From positions 1 through 34,787 of the forward strand of contig JAJDDV010000133.1 in NCBI GenBank assembly GCA_029260135.1: a stretch of 34,787 nucleotides of DNA, in the 5' to 3' direction. Of the stretch, positions 8,605-16,929 are shown in pieces. Under the pieces are notes generated by a model. It was given only the letters and a program-made list of their open reading frames with translations, searched no databases and was not told the origin of the DNA. Positions within the stretch are counted from its first letter, which is position 1. Each line of letters starts with the position of its first letter. The stretch is from Phycisphaerae bacterium (GTDB taxonomy: Bacteria > Planctomycetota > Phycisphaerae > UBA1845). The position numbers and the translations under genes are program-made.

Positions 8605-9594
8605 ATGGTCGCCTCGGAGAGCCCGTCGATGACGAAACGTCTCCGAAAGTCGCGCTCGCGGACACGTCGCTGTCCCGCCTGCGGACAGCTCATGAAGCCT
8701 TCATCCGCTGATGGCTGCCCCCTTTGCGACTTCGACTTCGGGCGCGCTCAGCCCGTCACCGGCGCCGACGTAACGCCCTTCGCCAGAACCTACGCGGACG
8801 GTGAGCCGGGTTGGCGGCGGATGTCTGAGTGGATCTGGTTCAGCGGCACCGGGCGCATCAAGCATATCGCGTTGATGCAGAGCTCGGTCGCATCGCGCCG
8901 GTTCGCCTGGTTGAACGTCGTCTTGCTGGCGGTTGCGCTCGCGTGCGTCCAGCAAACGTGGGTCGGATGGCGGTGGGTGACGGCATCGCCGGCGCTGGAA
9001 CCGACGGGGTGTATCGAGCCGGCTTCGGAGGGCTGGGTCCGACTGGCCTCAGCCCCACGTCCGCTCCCGCCGGGGCAGGCTGCCGAAAGCTATGTCGATC
9101 TCTGGTGGAACCCGTTGCAGACGGCGTTCGCGATGGGTATCGCGCTGGCCGGTGGCATGATCGCGCTGTGGTTGGGCCTCATGTTGACGCGGTTCGGCGT
9201 GTCGCGGGCGCACGCTGCAGCCTATCGCGGCGAGCAACGAATGACGGCGGCGTTGCACTACGCAACCGCGTGGATGGTTCCGGTAGCGCTGGGCGGAATC
9301 GTTCTCGGTTTGAGGCCGATCGCCTACGTTGGCTCGATGTCTCAATGGACCTGGTCTCCACCTGAGCGTCTGTTCGTGTTATCGTCCGGCGTACTGGCCG
9401 GGTTCGGGATCGTGATGGGCTGGTTCTGGCTTGTACGTCTCGGAACGGCGTCCCCAGCGCGGACCCGTGCTCGTGTGGTGTTCTTCTTTGTGCTCTGTGC
9501 CCCGGTCATCGTCGCCGGCGTGGCGGCTGGATGGTGGTGGGGGCTGAGTCAACTGTACCCGTTGTTGTTTCTGAAACTGGGGTTGTCTTTTTAG
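8605..9594 (+). CDS. Zinc-ribbon multi-pass membrane protein
   Basis: A 329-residue protein. The N-terminus has a basic run and a four-cysteine zinc ribbon (C23, C26, C38, C41; 'CPACG' and 'CPLCDFDFG'). About five hydrophobic helices follow (near 97-115, 170-193, 217-240, 255-283, 290-318), separated by an approximately 50-residue loop between the first two. I do not recognise a named family; a cytosolic zinc ribbon fused to a membrane bundle is a common plan in poorly studied bacterial membrane proteins. Starts at 8605 and 8629 (codon 9) are both possible; neither has a decisive ribosome-binding site. Stop is 13 bases before guaA, so the two are probably co-transcribed. Confidence 0.75.
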   Translation: MVASESPSMTKRLRKSRSRTRRCPACGQLMKPSSADGCPLCDFDFGRAQPVTGADVTPFARTYADGEPGWRRMSEWIWFSGTGRIKHIALMQSSVASRRFAWLNVVLLAVALACVQQTWVGWRWVTASPALEPTGCIEPASEGWVRLASAPRPLPPGQAAESYVDLWWNPLQTAFAMGIALAGGMIALWLGLMLTRFGVSRAHAAAYRGEQRMTAALHYATAWMVPVALGGIVLGLRPIAYVGSMSQWTWSPPERLFVLSSGVLAGFGIVMGWFWLVRLGTASPARTRARVVFFFVLCAPVIVAGVAAGWWWGLSQLYPLLFLKLGLSF

Positions 9595-9607
9595 CGTAGG
9601 AGAGGCG

Positions 9608-11158
9608 ATGTCTCGTTCGACGATCGTCATTCTGGATTTTGGTGCCCAATACGTTCAACTCATTGCGCGTCGCGTGCGCGAACACCATGTCCACAGTGTC
9701 ATAGTGCCACCCGGCGTCACCGCCGATGAAATCCGCGCACTCGGCGCCGTCGGGCTGATCCTCTCCGGCGGACCGGCCAGTGTCTACGGCAAGGACGCGC
9801 CGCGGTGTAGCCCCGAGGTCCTCGAACTCGGGCTTCCGATCCTGGGCATCTGCTATGGGATGCAGCTTGCGTGCGAAATGTGGGGCGCCGACGTTACGCC
9901 CGGGCGAAGCCGGGAATTCGGGCGGACGGAACTGGATGTGCTGAATCGATCGACGCTGTTCGCGCACGTTCCGGAGCGCACTTCGGTGTGGATGAGCCAC
10001 GGAGACGTTGTCAGCGAGATGTCCGACGACTTTGTTCCGATTGCCTCGACGCCTGGTTGCCGCTGTGCGGCTGTCGCCCACAAGACGCGTTCGTTCTTCG
10101 GCGTGCAGTTTCATCCCGAAGTCAGCCACACACCCTGCGGAACACAAATCATCCGCAACTTCCTCTACGATGCCTGTGGCTGCACCGGCGACTGGCAGGT
10201 CAGCCAGGTAACGCATGACGCGGTCGACTCGATCCGCGAGCAGGTGGGTGAATCCGACCGCGTCATCTGCGGACTGTCCGGCGGTGTCGACAGCAGTGTG
10301 GTGGCGGCGTTGATCCACGAGGCCATCGGCGACAGACTGAGCTGTATCTTCGTCGACAACGGGCTGATGCGAGAAGGAGAGGTCGATCTTGTCGATTCGA
10401 CGTTCCGGCAGCATTTCAACGTCGATCTGACGGTCGCCGATGCGGCTGACCTGTTCCTCGACAAGCTCGAAGGCGTGATCGACCCGCAAGAGAAGCGGGT
10501 GATCATCGGCCACACGTTCATTGACGTTTTCAGGGAACAGGCCAAGCGATTCAAAGATGCCCGGTTCCTCGCGCAGGGGACGCTGTATCCGGATGTGATT
10601 GAATCCGGACATGGTGCATCGGGCGAAGCCGCCAACATCAAACTCCATCACAACGTCGGCGGACTTCCGGCGGAACTCGGATTCGACCTGGTCGAACCCC
10701 TCCGCGAACTGTTCAAAGACGAAGTGCGCCGGGTCGGCGAGCACCTCGGTCTTCCGGAAGAGATCGTCTGGCGACACCCGTTCCCCGGTCCGGGCTTGGC
10801 GGTTCGCATTCTCGGTGCGGTCACGCGCGAGCGCCTTGCACTGCTGCGGGCGGCGGACACGATCATCATCGAGGAGATCCGCGCCGCGGGGTGGTACAAC
10901 AAGATCGCCCAGGCGTTCGGCGTCTTGCTGCCGATCAACACCGTCGGCGTGATGGGGGACGGACGCAGCTATGCGGGGCAGCATGTCGTGGCGGTCCGAT
11001 TCGTGGAGAGCGCCGACTTCATGACGGCGGACTGGGTCCACTGCGACTACGAACTGCTGGGGAGGATTGCCAGCCGAGTGATCAACGAGGTCGACGGCGT
11101 CAACCGCGTCGTCTACGACATTTCGTCGAAACCGCCGGCGACGAGTGAGTGGGAGTAG
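9608..11158 (+). CDS. guaA: GMP synthase (glutamine-hydrolysing)
   Basis: This enzyme aminates XMP to GMP using glutamine and ATP, completing the pathway begun by guaB. The 516 residues give the standard three-part enzyme: class I amidotransferase (1-190) with the nucleophile C82 in 'GICYGMQ' and H169/E171 in 'GVQFHPEVSH'; the ATP-pyrophosphatase domain with P-loop 'SGGVDSS' (224-230); and the C-terminal dimerisation domain ending in the expected 'PPATSEWE'. GGAGA at 9600-9604 supports the ATG at 9608. It meets the giant TPR/PQQ gene tail to tail with only three bases between stop codons, so the two transcripts must overlap. Confidence 0.97.
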   Translation: MSRSTIVILDFGAQYVQLIARRVREHHVHSVIVPPGVTADEIRALGAVGLILSGGPASVYGKDAPRCSPEVLELGLPILGICYGMQLACEMWGADVTPGRSREFGRTELDVLNRSTLFAHVPERTSVWMSHGDVVSEMSDDFVPIASTPGCRCAAVAHKTRSFFGVQFHPEVSHTPCGTQIIRNFLYDACGCTGDWQVSQVTHDAVDSIREQVGESDRVICGLSGGVDSSVVAALIHEAIGDRLSCIFVDNGLMREGEVDLVDSTFRQHFNVDLTVADAADLFLDKLEGVIDPQEKRVIIGHTFIDVFREQAKRFKDARFLAQGTLYPDVIESGHGASGEAANIKLHHNVGGLPAELGFDLVEPLRELFKDEVRRVGEHLGLPEEIVWRHPFPGPGLAVRILGAVTRERLALLRAADTIIIEEIRAAGWYNKIAQAFGVLLPINTVGVMGDGRSYAGQHVVAVRFVESADFMTADWVHCDYELLGRIASRVINEVDGVNRVVYDISSKPPATSEWE

Positions 11159-11161
11159 GGA

Positions 11162-14100
11162 CTACCGGTGCCGCCATACGCGTACGGTTGGTCCGGTTTG
11201 AATCAGCAACGCCCCATCGACGGCCATGACGGCACGGACGTCTTCCAGAATACCAAGATCGGGTGCGCCGCCCTCTCGCGCGATCACGCCGCTTGCGCCG
11301 CGATGGTCGTAGAAGTAGGCCGTGCCGCTCGCGTCGCCCGGTTCCCGCGGAATGTCGACGGCTGCCAGATGCGAGTCGGTCAAGAGTCGCGACAGGAAAC
11401 GGGGATGGTCGGGTGTCGTCGCCCGCCATAGTGTCAGACCTGTGACACGGTCAATCGCACTGACCGACGTCTCCGAGCTGACCATGACACTGCCGCCCTG
11501 CAAGGTGACCGCCAGGTCGTCGTCGCCCCGGGGAATCATGCGTTCCGACTCCCAGATCTTCACGCCATCTTCCAGGCCGAGCTTCTTGATGCGGTGACCG
11601 TCGTCGGAGAAGCACAGTGCGTCGACGTCCAACCGAAGGGACGGGCGATGCAAATGACCGGAAAGGGTCACGCGCCAACGACGCTTCCGCGACTGTGGGT
11701 CATACGACGCGATCGACTCCGACGTGGCCACCACAATGCGCGAGTCCAGCGTGACGAACAGGTCCTCGATCGCGCGGGTCTCCTTGGTAATCACCGCCCC
11801 CGCCCAGCTCCCCGTCGCGGCATCGAGAAGACACACCACGGGGCTCTCGTCCTGGACGATGTGATAGGCCACCCATCGTTCCCCCAGCACGACACGGCCC
11901 GCGGGCGCAGGCCGATGCGTCTGCGACCAGATCAACTGCCCCGTGTCGATGTTTCGGCACGTCATCTCGCCGTGATCGCGTACGCTCAACAGGCGCCGGC
12001 CCTGCAGTGCGTGGTTGCGGAACGTATCGTTGTCCTCCCAATCGGCAATCACACCCTCGACCTCATCCAGCGGCTCACCGGCGGACCAGCGACGCTGGCC
12101 GGTCGCAAGATCGACTGTGAACACTTCATGCTGCGTGGCAAAGAACGCGACATCGGTTCTCGCCTGAAGTAGCACCGGTTCGCGAACCGCGGCAGCGGGC
12201 TTCGCCCACAACTCTCCGCCTGAGGCTGAGTCGTACGCGACGATTCCACTCGATGTATAGACGAAGTAGCGCGACCACGACGAGGAGGGCGCCGACCCAA
12301 AACGAGGAACCAGCAGGCGCGCCGAAGCCCCGAAGGTCTGGCTCGCGCGACCGTTCAGCGGCAATGTGATGCGCGGGCGAGACGGTTCCACCTGATCGCG
12401 CACATCAGCGAGACGGTCACGATAATCGAGGAATCCGATCGAACGACCGCGATCGTCCCACCGGACCGCGGGATGCTCTCGCGCCGCCTTGGTCAACCAG
12501 CGATACGCATGCGCTCGCTTGCCGGCGGCTTCGTAGGCATCGGCAATTCGGCGAAGCAGCGCCGGTCGATCGACCGTCCGGGAATAGCGATGAAGGGCTT
12601 GGGAAAACCGCTCGGCTGCACCGTTTGCGTGCCCGCGACCAGCAAGGAGATCGCCATGGGCGACCAGCGCCCGAGGCGCGACGTCACTGTTGGGAAAGGT
12701 CGAGACGATCTGCTCGAAGAGGGTTTCGTCGCCTGTGGCTTGCGCGCGTTCGAGCCACTGCCCGGCCTGTGCTTCGTAGGGTTTGTAGATCGAGCGCCCG
12801 TGACGTTCGATCAGCGATGCAATCTGTGAACGGGCCTGCTCGCCCGCCATGTCCGATCCAACCACCGACGGGTCCACCGGAAGACCACGAAGGGAGTGAT
12901 CCCGTAGTATCTGATGATGCAGTCGAACGGCCTGTGTGAGCCGGTCATATCGCTCGAACATCTGCGCAAAAACAAATCGATACTGCAGGTGTGCAGCCGC
13001 GTCGGGAGCGTGTTGCGACGCGTAGGCGAAGAGCTTTTCGAGAAGCTCGGCATCCAATACCGATCGCTGGGCGAGACGCTCGACAAAGAGGAGTACATCA
13101 TCGAACACGCGACGGCGCAGCGACGTATCGAGCGGCGCCTCCCGCGCGTCAGCTCGCCGCATCGCCTCGTCGAGCATCTGGATGGCTTGCGATGTCTCTC
13201 CACTGTTCAGCGCGACCTCCGCCAACTCCAGCGCGGGCGTCGGATCGGTGGGTGCAGCGGCCATCCGATCGCGCAAGGTCTGCCAGATTTCCTTTTTTCG
13301 CACAAAGACCGAGACGCGATCGACGCCCGCGACGACAATCTCCTTCGGTAGCGCCAACAGATTCCCGCCTTCACCCTCCGCGTCCCACGCAGCGTCGGTC
13401 CGCTCGCCGTCGGCCACCCGAAACGCGCTGAGCTGTGTCTGCGTGGGAACCAACAGCCGATCCCCCGCCCACACGCCGCGACCATAGGGGCGCACTCCGT
13501 CCGGAATAGGACGCGACCAGATCAACGCGCCGAGCTTGAGATCGTAACAAGCCGCAACTTCACCTGCGCCGCACAGCGTCGCGTCTTTCAGCCCGAGCAC
13601 CGTACGAATTCCGGCGATGGTGCTCACGGGAACCGTCTGCAACGCCTTGCCATTCTCGGCGGAAAGCACCAGTACGTTCGATGCATCGCGAGGAAAGAGA
13701 ACGAGCCGGTCATCCACGCAGAGGATGGGGTTCAAGTGCCATGGCCTGACAGATTGCGTCGATGACCCTTCCGAGTTTCCCATGCGGTTCCGCTCGTAGA
13801 CACTCAGCCACTGCACCTCGCCCGTATGAACCGACGCCGCGGCCACCGTCCCGAGGTTGCTACAGACGAACACGCGATCCCCTCGCATCGTCGCAACGGA
13901 TCGCGTGACGGCTCGGGAGCCGAACGTACCGGTCGACGCGCTTCCAAGATGCGTTCGATATCTCAACTCGCCCGTATTCGTATTGAAGCAATAGAGATAG
14001 GCGTCTTCAAAGCCGAACGACCTCCGTCGGCGTCCCGTGACGAGGAGTTGATCTCCGTGGATCAGCGGGCTGGAATCGAACGAAATCTCCGCGAACTGCT

Positions 14101-15412
14101 CTTCGATCGCCTGCTGCTCCAGGCGCCAGATCTCCCCGCCGGTCGCAGCGTCGAAGCAGACCAATTCCGCGGGGTTTCCGGCGGATTCGTAGCTGTAGTA
14201 GGGAACCGGATCGCCCGGAAGCGAAGCGTAGACCCGACCTCCGTGCAAGGTGATCGAATCCCAACCCGGTGCTTTCTCGTCGAGGAAGGTCAACGACGTG
14301 GAACTGCTCTGGCTCCCCTGGAATCGCCAGGCCGCCACGCCGGTGTGCCGATGCAGCGCGACAATCTCGCGACCGCGCTGCACATAGAGCAGATCATCGC
14401 CGACGACCGGCTGCATCGTGAGTTGTCCACCGCGGTCACGATTTCGCGAGGTTGAAGAACCGGCGCCTTCCCTCGACGACCGGCTGTCCGTGTCCTCGAA
14501 ATCAAATCGCCAGAGCAGTCCCGGTTCATCGACGTTTGTGTCGGTGGTGCGGCTTCGTTCCTCGTTTCCGCCGAATACCGGCCAATAGGTCGACGCCGGC
14601 TGCACCCGGAGCGCGGCGAATTGTTCCCGAACCGCATCGAGCACCGTCGCAAGCGGGCGGTCCTCCCCTTTCCAGCGAACACGAACACCCAGAAGTTCCG
14701 GATCCACTTCCGGGGCTGCGTCACCTCGCATCGCGTGCACGAGCGCGAGCATGGCCCCGTATCTCGCGCGATACTGATCCCGATCGGAGTGCTCATCCAA
14801 CACGCGCCGGTACACGTGCGCTGCGAGATCCAGGTCGCCGGACTCGATCGCTCGCTGCCCAATGGCATCCGCCAGCTCCGCCGCCGCAGCCGTGCAGAAA
14901 TAGCGGTCGAACAGCGCGAGCCCCAGGCGCTCATCACCGGGTTGCGAACGGCGCACCGCGTCCAAAGAGCGTAGTGCCTCCTCCATGTCACGTTCGTAGA
15001 GCGAGCGAAAAGCGGCGAGACCTTCGGCAGGCCACTGCGCGATGATCTGGCTCACGCGCTTGCGAACGCCGACGTATTCACCCGGCGCCACGCGAACCAG
15101 TTTCCCGGCGGCTGCGTCCGACGCGCGCTGTAACTGACTGGCGGCGTCGGCCCATTCACCTCGTCGAGCCAGTACGCGAGCCCGCGTGATCGTATCGGCC
15201 ACCTCAAAGCTGTCGTTGACGTAGACGTCGGCGTTCGTCGCGTCGGCGCGGAGGTCGCCCGGCGGGGGTCGCTCCTTGGCCTCCTCGACCTGGGCAAAGG
15301 CGATGGTGGCGCAAACACAGAGAGCGAGCGCGGAGCGGAAGACCGCCGCGTCGCAGCACCGGCGCACGCTTGGCAGCCTTACAGGGCAAGACCTTTCTGA
15401 CGCGGAGCCCAT
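11162..15412 (-). CDS. Giant secreted TPR and PQQ-type beta-propeller protein
   Basis: A 1416-residue exported protein. ATG 15412 was chosen over GTG 15442 because AAGGGG lies eight bases upstream and it gives a compact signal peptide cleaved after 'ATIAFA'. The mature protein starts with TPR-like helices (about 70-240), then a first propeller (about 320-680) introduced by 'YWPVFGG' and built of blades such as 'GREIVALHRHTGVAAWRF' and 'VCFDAATGGEIWRLE'. A second helical TPR-like region follows (about 690-1000), then a second propeller (about 1025-1416) with 'GIVAYDSASGGELWAK', 'VFTVDLATGQRRW' and 'VSAIDRVTGLTLWRA'. Such repeats often act as structural scaffolds without bound quinone; no catalytic residues are evident. 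The alternating TPR-propeller-TPR-propeller plan suggests an internal duplication. Likely periplasmic. Confidence 0.85.
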   Translation of the reverse strand: MGSASERSCPVRLPSVRRCCDAAVFRSALALCVCATIAFAQVEEAKERPPPGDLRADATNADVYVNDSFEVADTITRARVLARRGEWADAASQLQRASDAAAGKLVRVAPGEYVGVRKRVSQIIAQWPAEGLAAFRSLYERDMEEALRSLDAVRRSQPGDERLGLALFDRYFCTAAAAELADAIGQRAIESGDLDLAAHVYRRVLDEHSDRDQYRARYGAMLALVHAMRGDAAPEVDPELLGVRVRWKGEDRPLATVLDAVREQFAALRVQPASTYWPVFGGNEERSRTTDTNVDEPGLLWRFDFEDTDSRSSREGAGSSTSRNRDRGGQLTMQPVVGDDLLYVQRGREIVALHRHTGVAAWRFQGSQSSSTSLTFLDEKAPGWDSITLHGGRVYASLPGDPVPYYSYESAGNPAELVCFDAATGGEIWRLEQQAIEEQFAEISFDSSPLIHGDQLLVTGRRRRSFGFEDAYLYCFNTNTGELRYRTHLGSASTGTFGSRAVTRSVATMRGDRVFVCSNLGTVAAASVHTGEVQWLSVYERNRMGNSEGSSTQSVRPWHLNPILCVDDRLVLFPRDASNVLVLSAENGKALQTVPVSTIAGIRTVLGLKDATLCGAGEVAACYDLKLGALIWSRPIPDGVRPYGRGVWAGDRLLVPTQTQLSAFRVADGERTDAAWDAEGEGGNLLALPKEIVVAGVDRVSVFVRKKEIWQTLRDRMAAAPTDPTPALELAEVALNSGETSQAIQMLDEAMRRADAREAPLDTSLRRRVFDDVLLFVERLAQRSVLDAELLEKLFAYASQHAPDAAAHLQYRFVFAQMFERYDRLTQAVRLHHQILRDHSLRGLPVDPSVVGSDMAGEQARSQIASLIERHGRSIYKPYEAQAGQWLERAQATGDETLFEQIVSTFPNSDVAPRALVAHGDLLAGRGHANGAAERFSQALHRYSRTVDRPALLRRIADAYEAAGKRAHAYRWLTKAAREHPAVRWDDRGRSIGFLDYRDRLADVRDQVEPSRPRITLPLNGRASQTFGASARLLVPRFGSAPSSSWSRYFVYTSSGIVAYDSASGGELWAKPAAAVREPVLLQARTDVAFFATQHEVFTVDLATGQRRWSAGEPLDEVEGVIADWEDNDTFRNHALQGRRLLSVRDHGEMTCRNIDTGQLIWSQTHRPAPAGRVVLGERWVAYHIVQDESPVVCLLDAATGSWAGAVITKETRAIEDLFVTLDSRIVVATSESIASYDPQSRKRRWRVTLSGHLHRPSLRLDVDALCFSDDGHRIKKLGLEDGVKIWESERMIPRGDDDLAVTLQGGSVMVSSETSVSAIDRVTGLTLWRATTPDHPRFLSRLLTDSHLAAVDIPREPGDASGTAYFYDHRGASGVIAREGGAPDLGILEDVRAVMAVDGALLIQTGPTVRVWRHR

Positions 15413-15420
15413 TTCCAATG

Positions 15421-15426
15421 CCCCTT
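15421..15426 (-). promoter_or_regulatory. Ribosome-binding site deciding the giant TPR/PQQ protein start
   Basis: On the minus strand AAGGGG is followed by eight bases and then the ATG at 15412. The upstream in-frame GTG at 15442 would place this motif inside the coding region, so it argues for 15412. Confidence 0.5.
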
Positions 15427-15467
15427 GGGAATCGCACGGCACCGACGATCGATGCCTCTACCTAATA

Positions 15468-16352
15468 CTAGTCGGCCAGATGGCGGCTGATCAGTGGTTC
15501 AAGACGTTCCCGTATCGCCGGTTCGATCCGCGATTTGTCCGTCCAGATCGCGCTTTTCAGGGCTTCGCGGCAGCGGCAGGGCGGCAGAGGCGTCTCGATG
15601 GCCTTCAGGGCTTCGCGAATGAGCGACAGTGCGTTCTGCGATACGCGCTGGAGATTGCCGAGGATTTCCCTGAGCAGTTCAGCGGCACCGACCGCCGGAT
15701 CGGCCGGCCGCCAGCAGTCATAGTCGGTCGGCAGGGCGAGCAGCGCGTAGCACAACTCCGCCTCGCGGGCGAGCTTGGCTTCGGGCATACACGTCATGCC
15801 GATCAAATCGGCGCCCCACTGCCGATGAAGCTGCGATTCCGCGCGGGTCGAGAACTGAGGCCCCTCCATGCAGACGTAGGTTCCTTTGGGATGTACGGTC
15901 GTGTCGGCGTTCTTGCCGACATCGCGAAGCACGCCGCCAAGCCAAGGACAGAACGGATCGGCAAACTCAACGTGTGCGACGACGCCTTCGTCGAAGAAAG
16001 TGTTCGTACGGTGCAACGTCTTGTCGATGACCTGATCGCAAACCACCAGATCGGTCGGCCTGATTTCCTCGCGGAGACTTCCCGTCGCGCCGCTGGCGAT
16101 CACCGCCTGTACGCCGAGCTTCTTCATTGTGAAGATGTTTGCGCGATAAGGTACCATCGTCGGGTTGAAGCAGTGTCCCGGTCCGTGCCGCGAAAGAAAC
16201 GCGACATCGATCCCTTCCCAGTTCGCAACGATGGGCGGCCCCGCCGGCGGTCCGTACGGCGTAGCCACATCCACCGTTTCACCGCCCGCCTCCTTGAGCA
16301 GGACCTCACCCAGCCCCGTCCCGCCGATGATGCCAATCTGTACCTTCTTCAT
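15468..16352 (-). CDS. mtnP: S-methyl-5'-thioadenosine phosphorylase
   Basis: It phosphorolyses methylthioadenosine to adenine and methylthioribose-1-phosphate in the methionine salvage route. The 294 residues match the family: 'GGTGL' (10-14), phosphate-binding 'SRHGPGH' (54-60), 'PYRANI' (68-73), 'GATGSL' (88-93), 'CMEGPQFSTRAES' (161-173), 'IGMTCMPEAKLARE' and 'TDYDCW' (209-214). The Asp residues in the last motif favour 6-aminopurine nucleosides, that is MTA rather than inosine or guanosine. ATG 16352 is the first residue of the family's 'MKKVQIGIIGGTG' start; longer in-frame starts upstream add unrelated sequence. No other salvage genes (mtnA, mtnB) are in the window, but metK is 16 kb away. 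Upstream lies the PIN/ImmA-IrrE pair. Confidence 0.93.
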   Translation of the reverse strand: MKKVQIGIIGGTGLGEVLLKEAGGETVDVATPYGPPAGPPIVANWEGIDVAFLSRHGPGHCFNPTMVPYRANIFTMKKLGVQAVIASGATGSLREEIRPTDLVVCDQVIDKTLHRTNTFFDEGVVAHVEFADPFCPWLGGVLRDVGKNADTTVHPKGTYVCMEGPQFSTRAESQLHRQWGADLIGMTCMPEAKLAREAELCYALLALPTDYDCWRPADPAVGAAELLREILGNLQRVSQNALSLIREALKAIETPLPPCRCREALKSAIWTDKSRIEPAIRERLEPLISRHLAD

Positions 16353-16410
16353 GGTGTACGATCCAACTCGATAAACCGGATTCAAGAGCCGATTCTCCAA
16401 GCATCCAACG

Positions 16411-16911
16411 CTAGTCAACCCTCCAACCGGTCTTGAAATCCAAGTCCCGAATGAAAACGAATGTATTGCAGCACTGTACGCCAAGAGTGCTGCAAACATC
16501 CGGAACGTGACGGTTCGAACGCTTTCTCGTGGGTCGAGACGCCTCTGTTGTTACCACACAACGATTATCCTGGTCAGCCAGAGCATATGCGATCAAGAAC
16601 GGGTCGCGACCGACTTTCTCAATATCGTCCTCGGTGAGGTCAGGTGCGTATCCTTCATTGACAACACGGGAAACAAGAGAAGCGGTCGCCTCTTCATTGA
16701 GAAGAAGAGCGCCTTTGACGGAAATATCCCTTGCCCACAGACCAAGGTCATCGTTTCCCTCTTTGGTTTCGTCATACACTTCGAATGGTATCTTGACACG
16801 ACCTTCCAGACCGTTGTGTTCGAGCCAATCCCAGAACTCCGGGACGCGCGCGATGGGGTAGTAATCCCGGTTTGCGTCAATCAGAACGTTGGCGTCTAGC
16901 ATGTAGAGCAA
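16411..16911 (-). CDS. PIN-domain protein, DUF4411 type (probable toxin)
   Basis: A 166-residue PIN-fold protein of the DUF4411 type, a predicted metal-dependent RNase. Candidate acidic metal ligands are D6 in 'YMLDANVLIDA', E44 in 'IPFEVYDE' and D103 in 'GRDPFLIAYALA'. The late part has 'CVVTTEAS' (118-125), then a basic run and 'VPDVC' (136-140), as in the family. TTG at 16911 is preferred as start because AGGGAG at 16917-16922 is five bases upstream, whereas the in-frame ATG at 16902 is 14 away, and the family begins with a residue or two before the Tyr-x-Leu-Asp. It follows the XRE/ImmA-IrrE gene by 18 bases. Hand counts of two 60-base rows inside it give about 48-53% GC against about 63% in mtnP, consistent with acquisition by transfer. 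Confidence 0.82.
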   Translation of the reverse strand: MLYMLDANVLIDANRDYYPIARVPEFWDWLEHNGLEGRVKIPFEVYDETKEGNDDLGLWARDISVKGALLLNEEATASLVSRVVNEGYAPDLTEDDIEKVGRDPFLIAYALADQDNRCVVTTEASRPTRKRSNRHVPDVCSTLGVQCCNTFVFIRDLDFKTGWRVD

Positions 16912-16929
16912 CGGAACTCCCTGTTCTGA

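Noticed and set aside
9506..11041. A 511-codon minus-strand frame opposite guaA
   Set aside because: Antisense shadow of a certain gene, with no motifs or ribosome-binding site.
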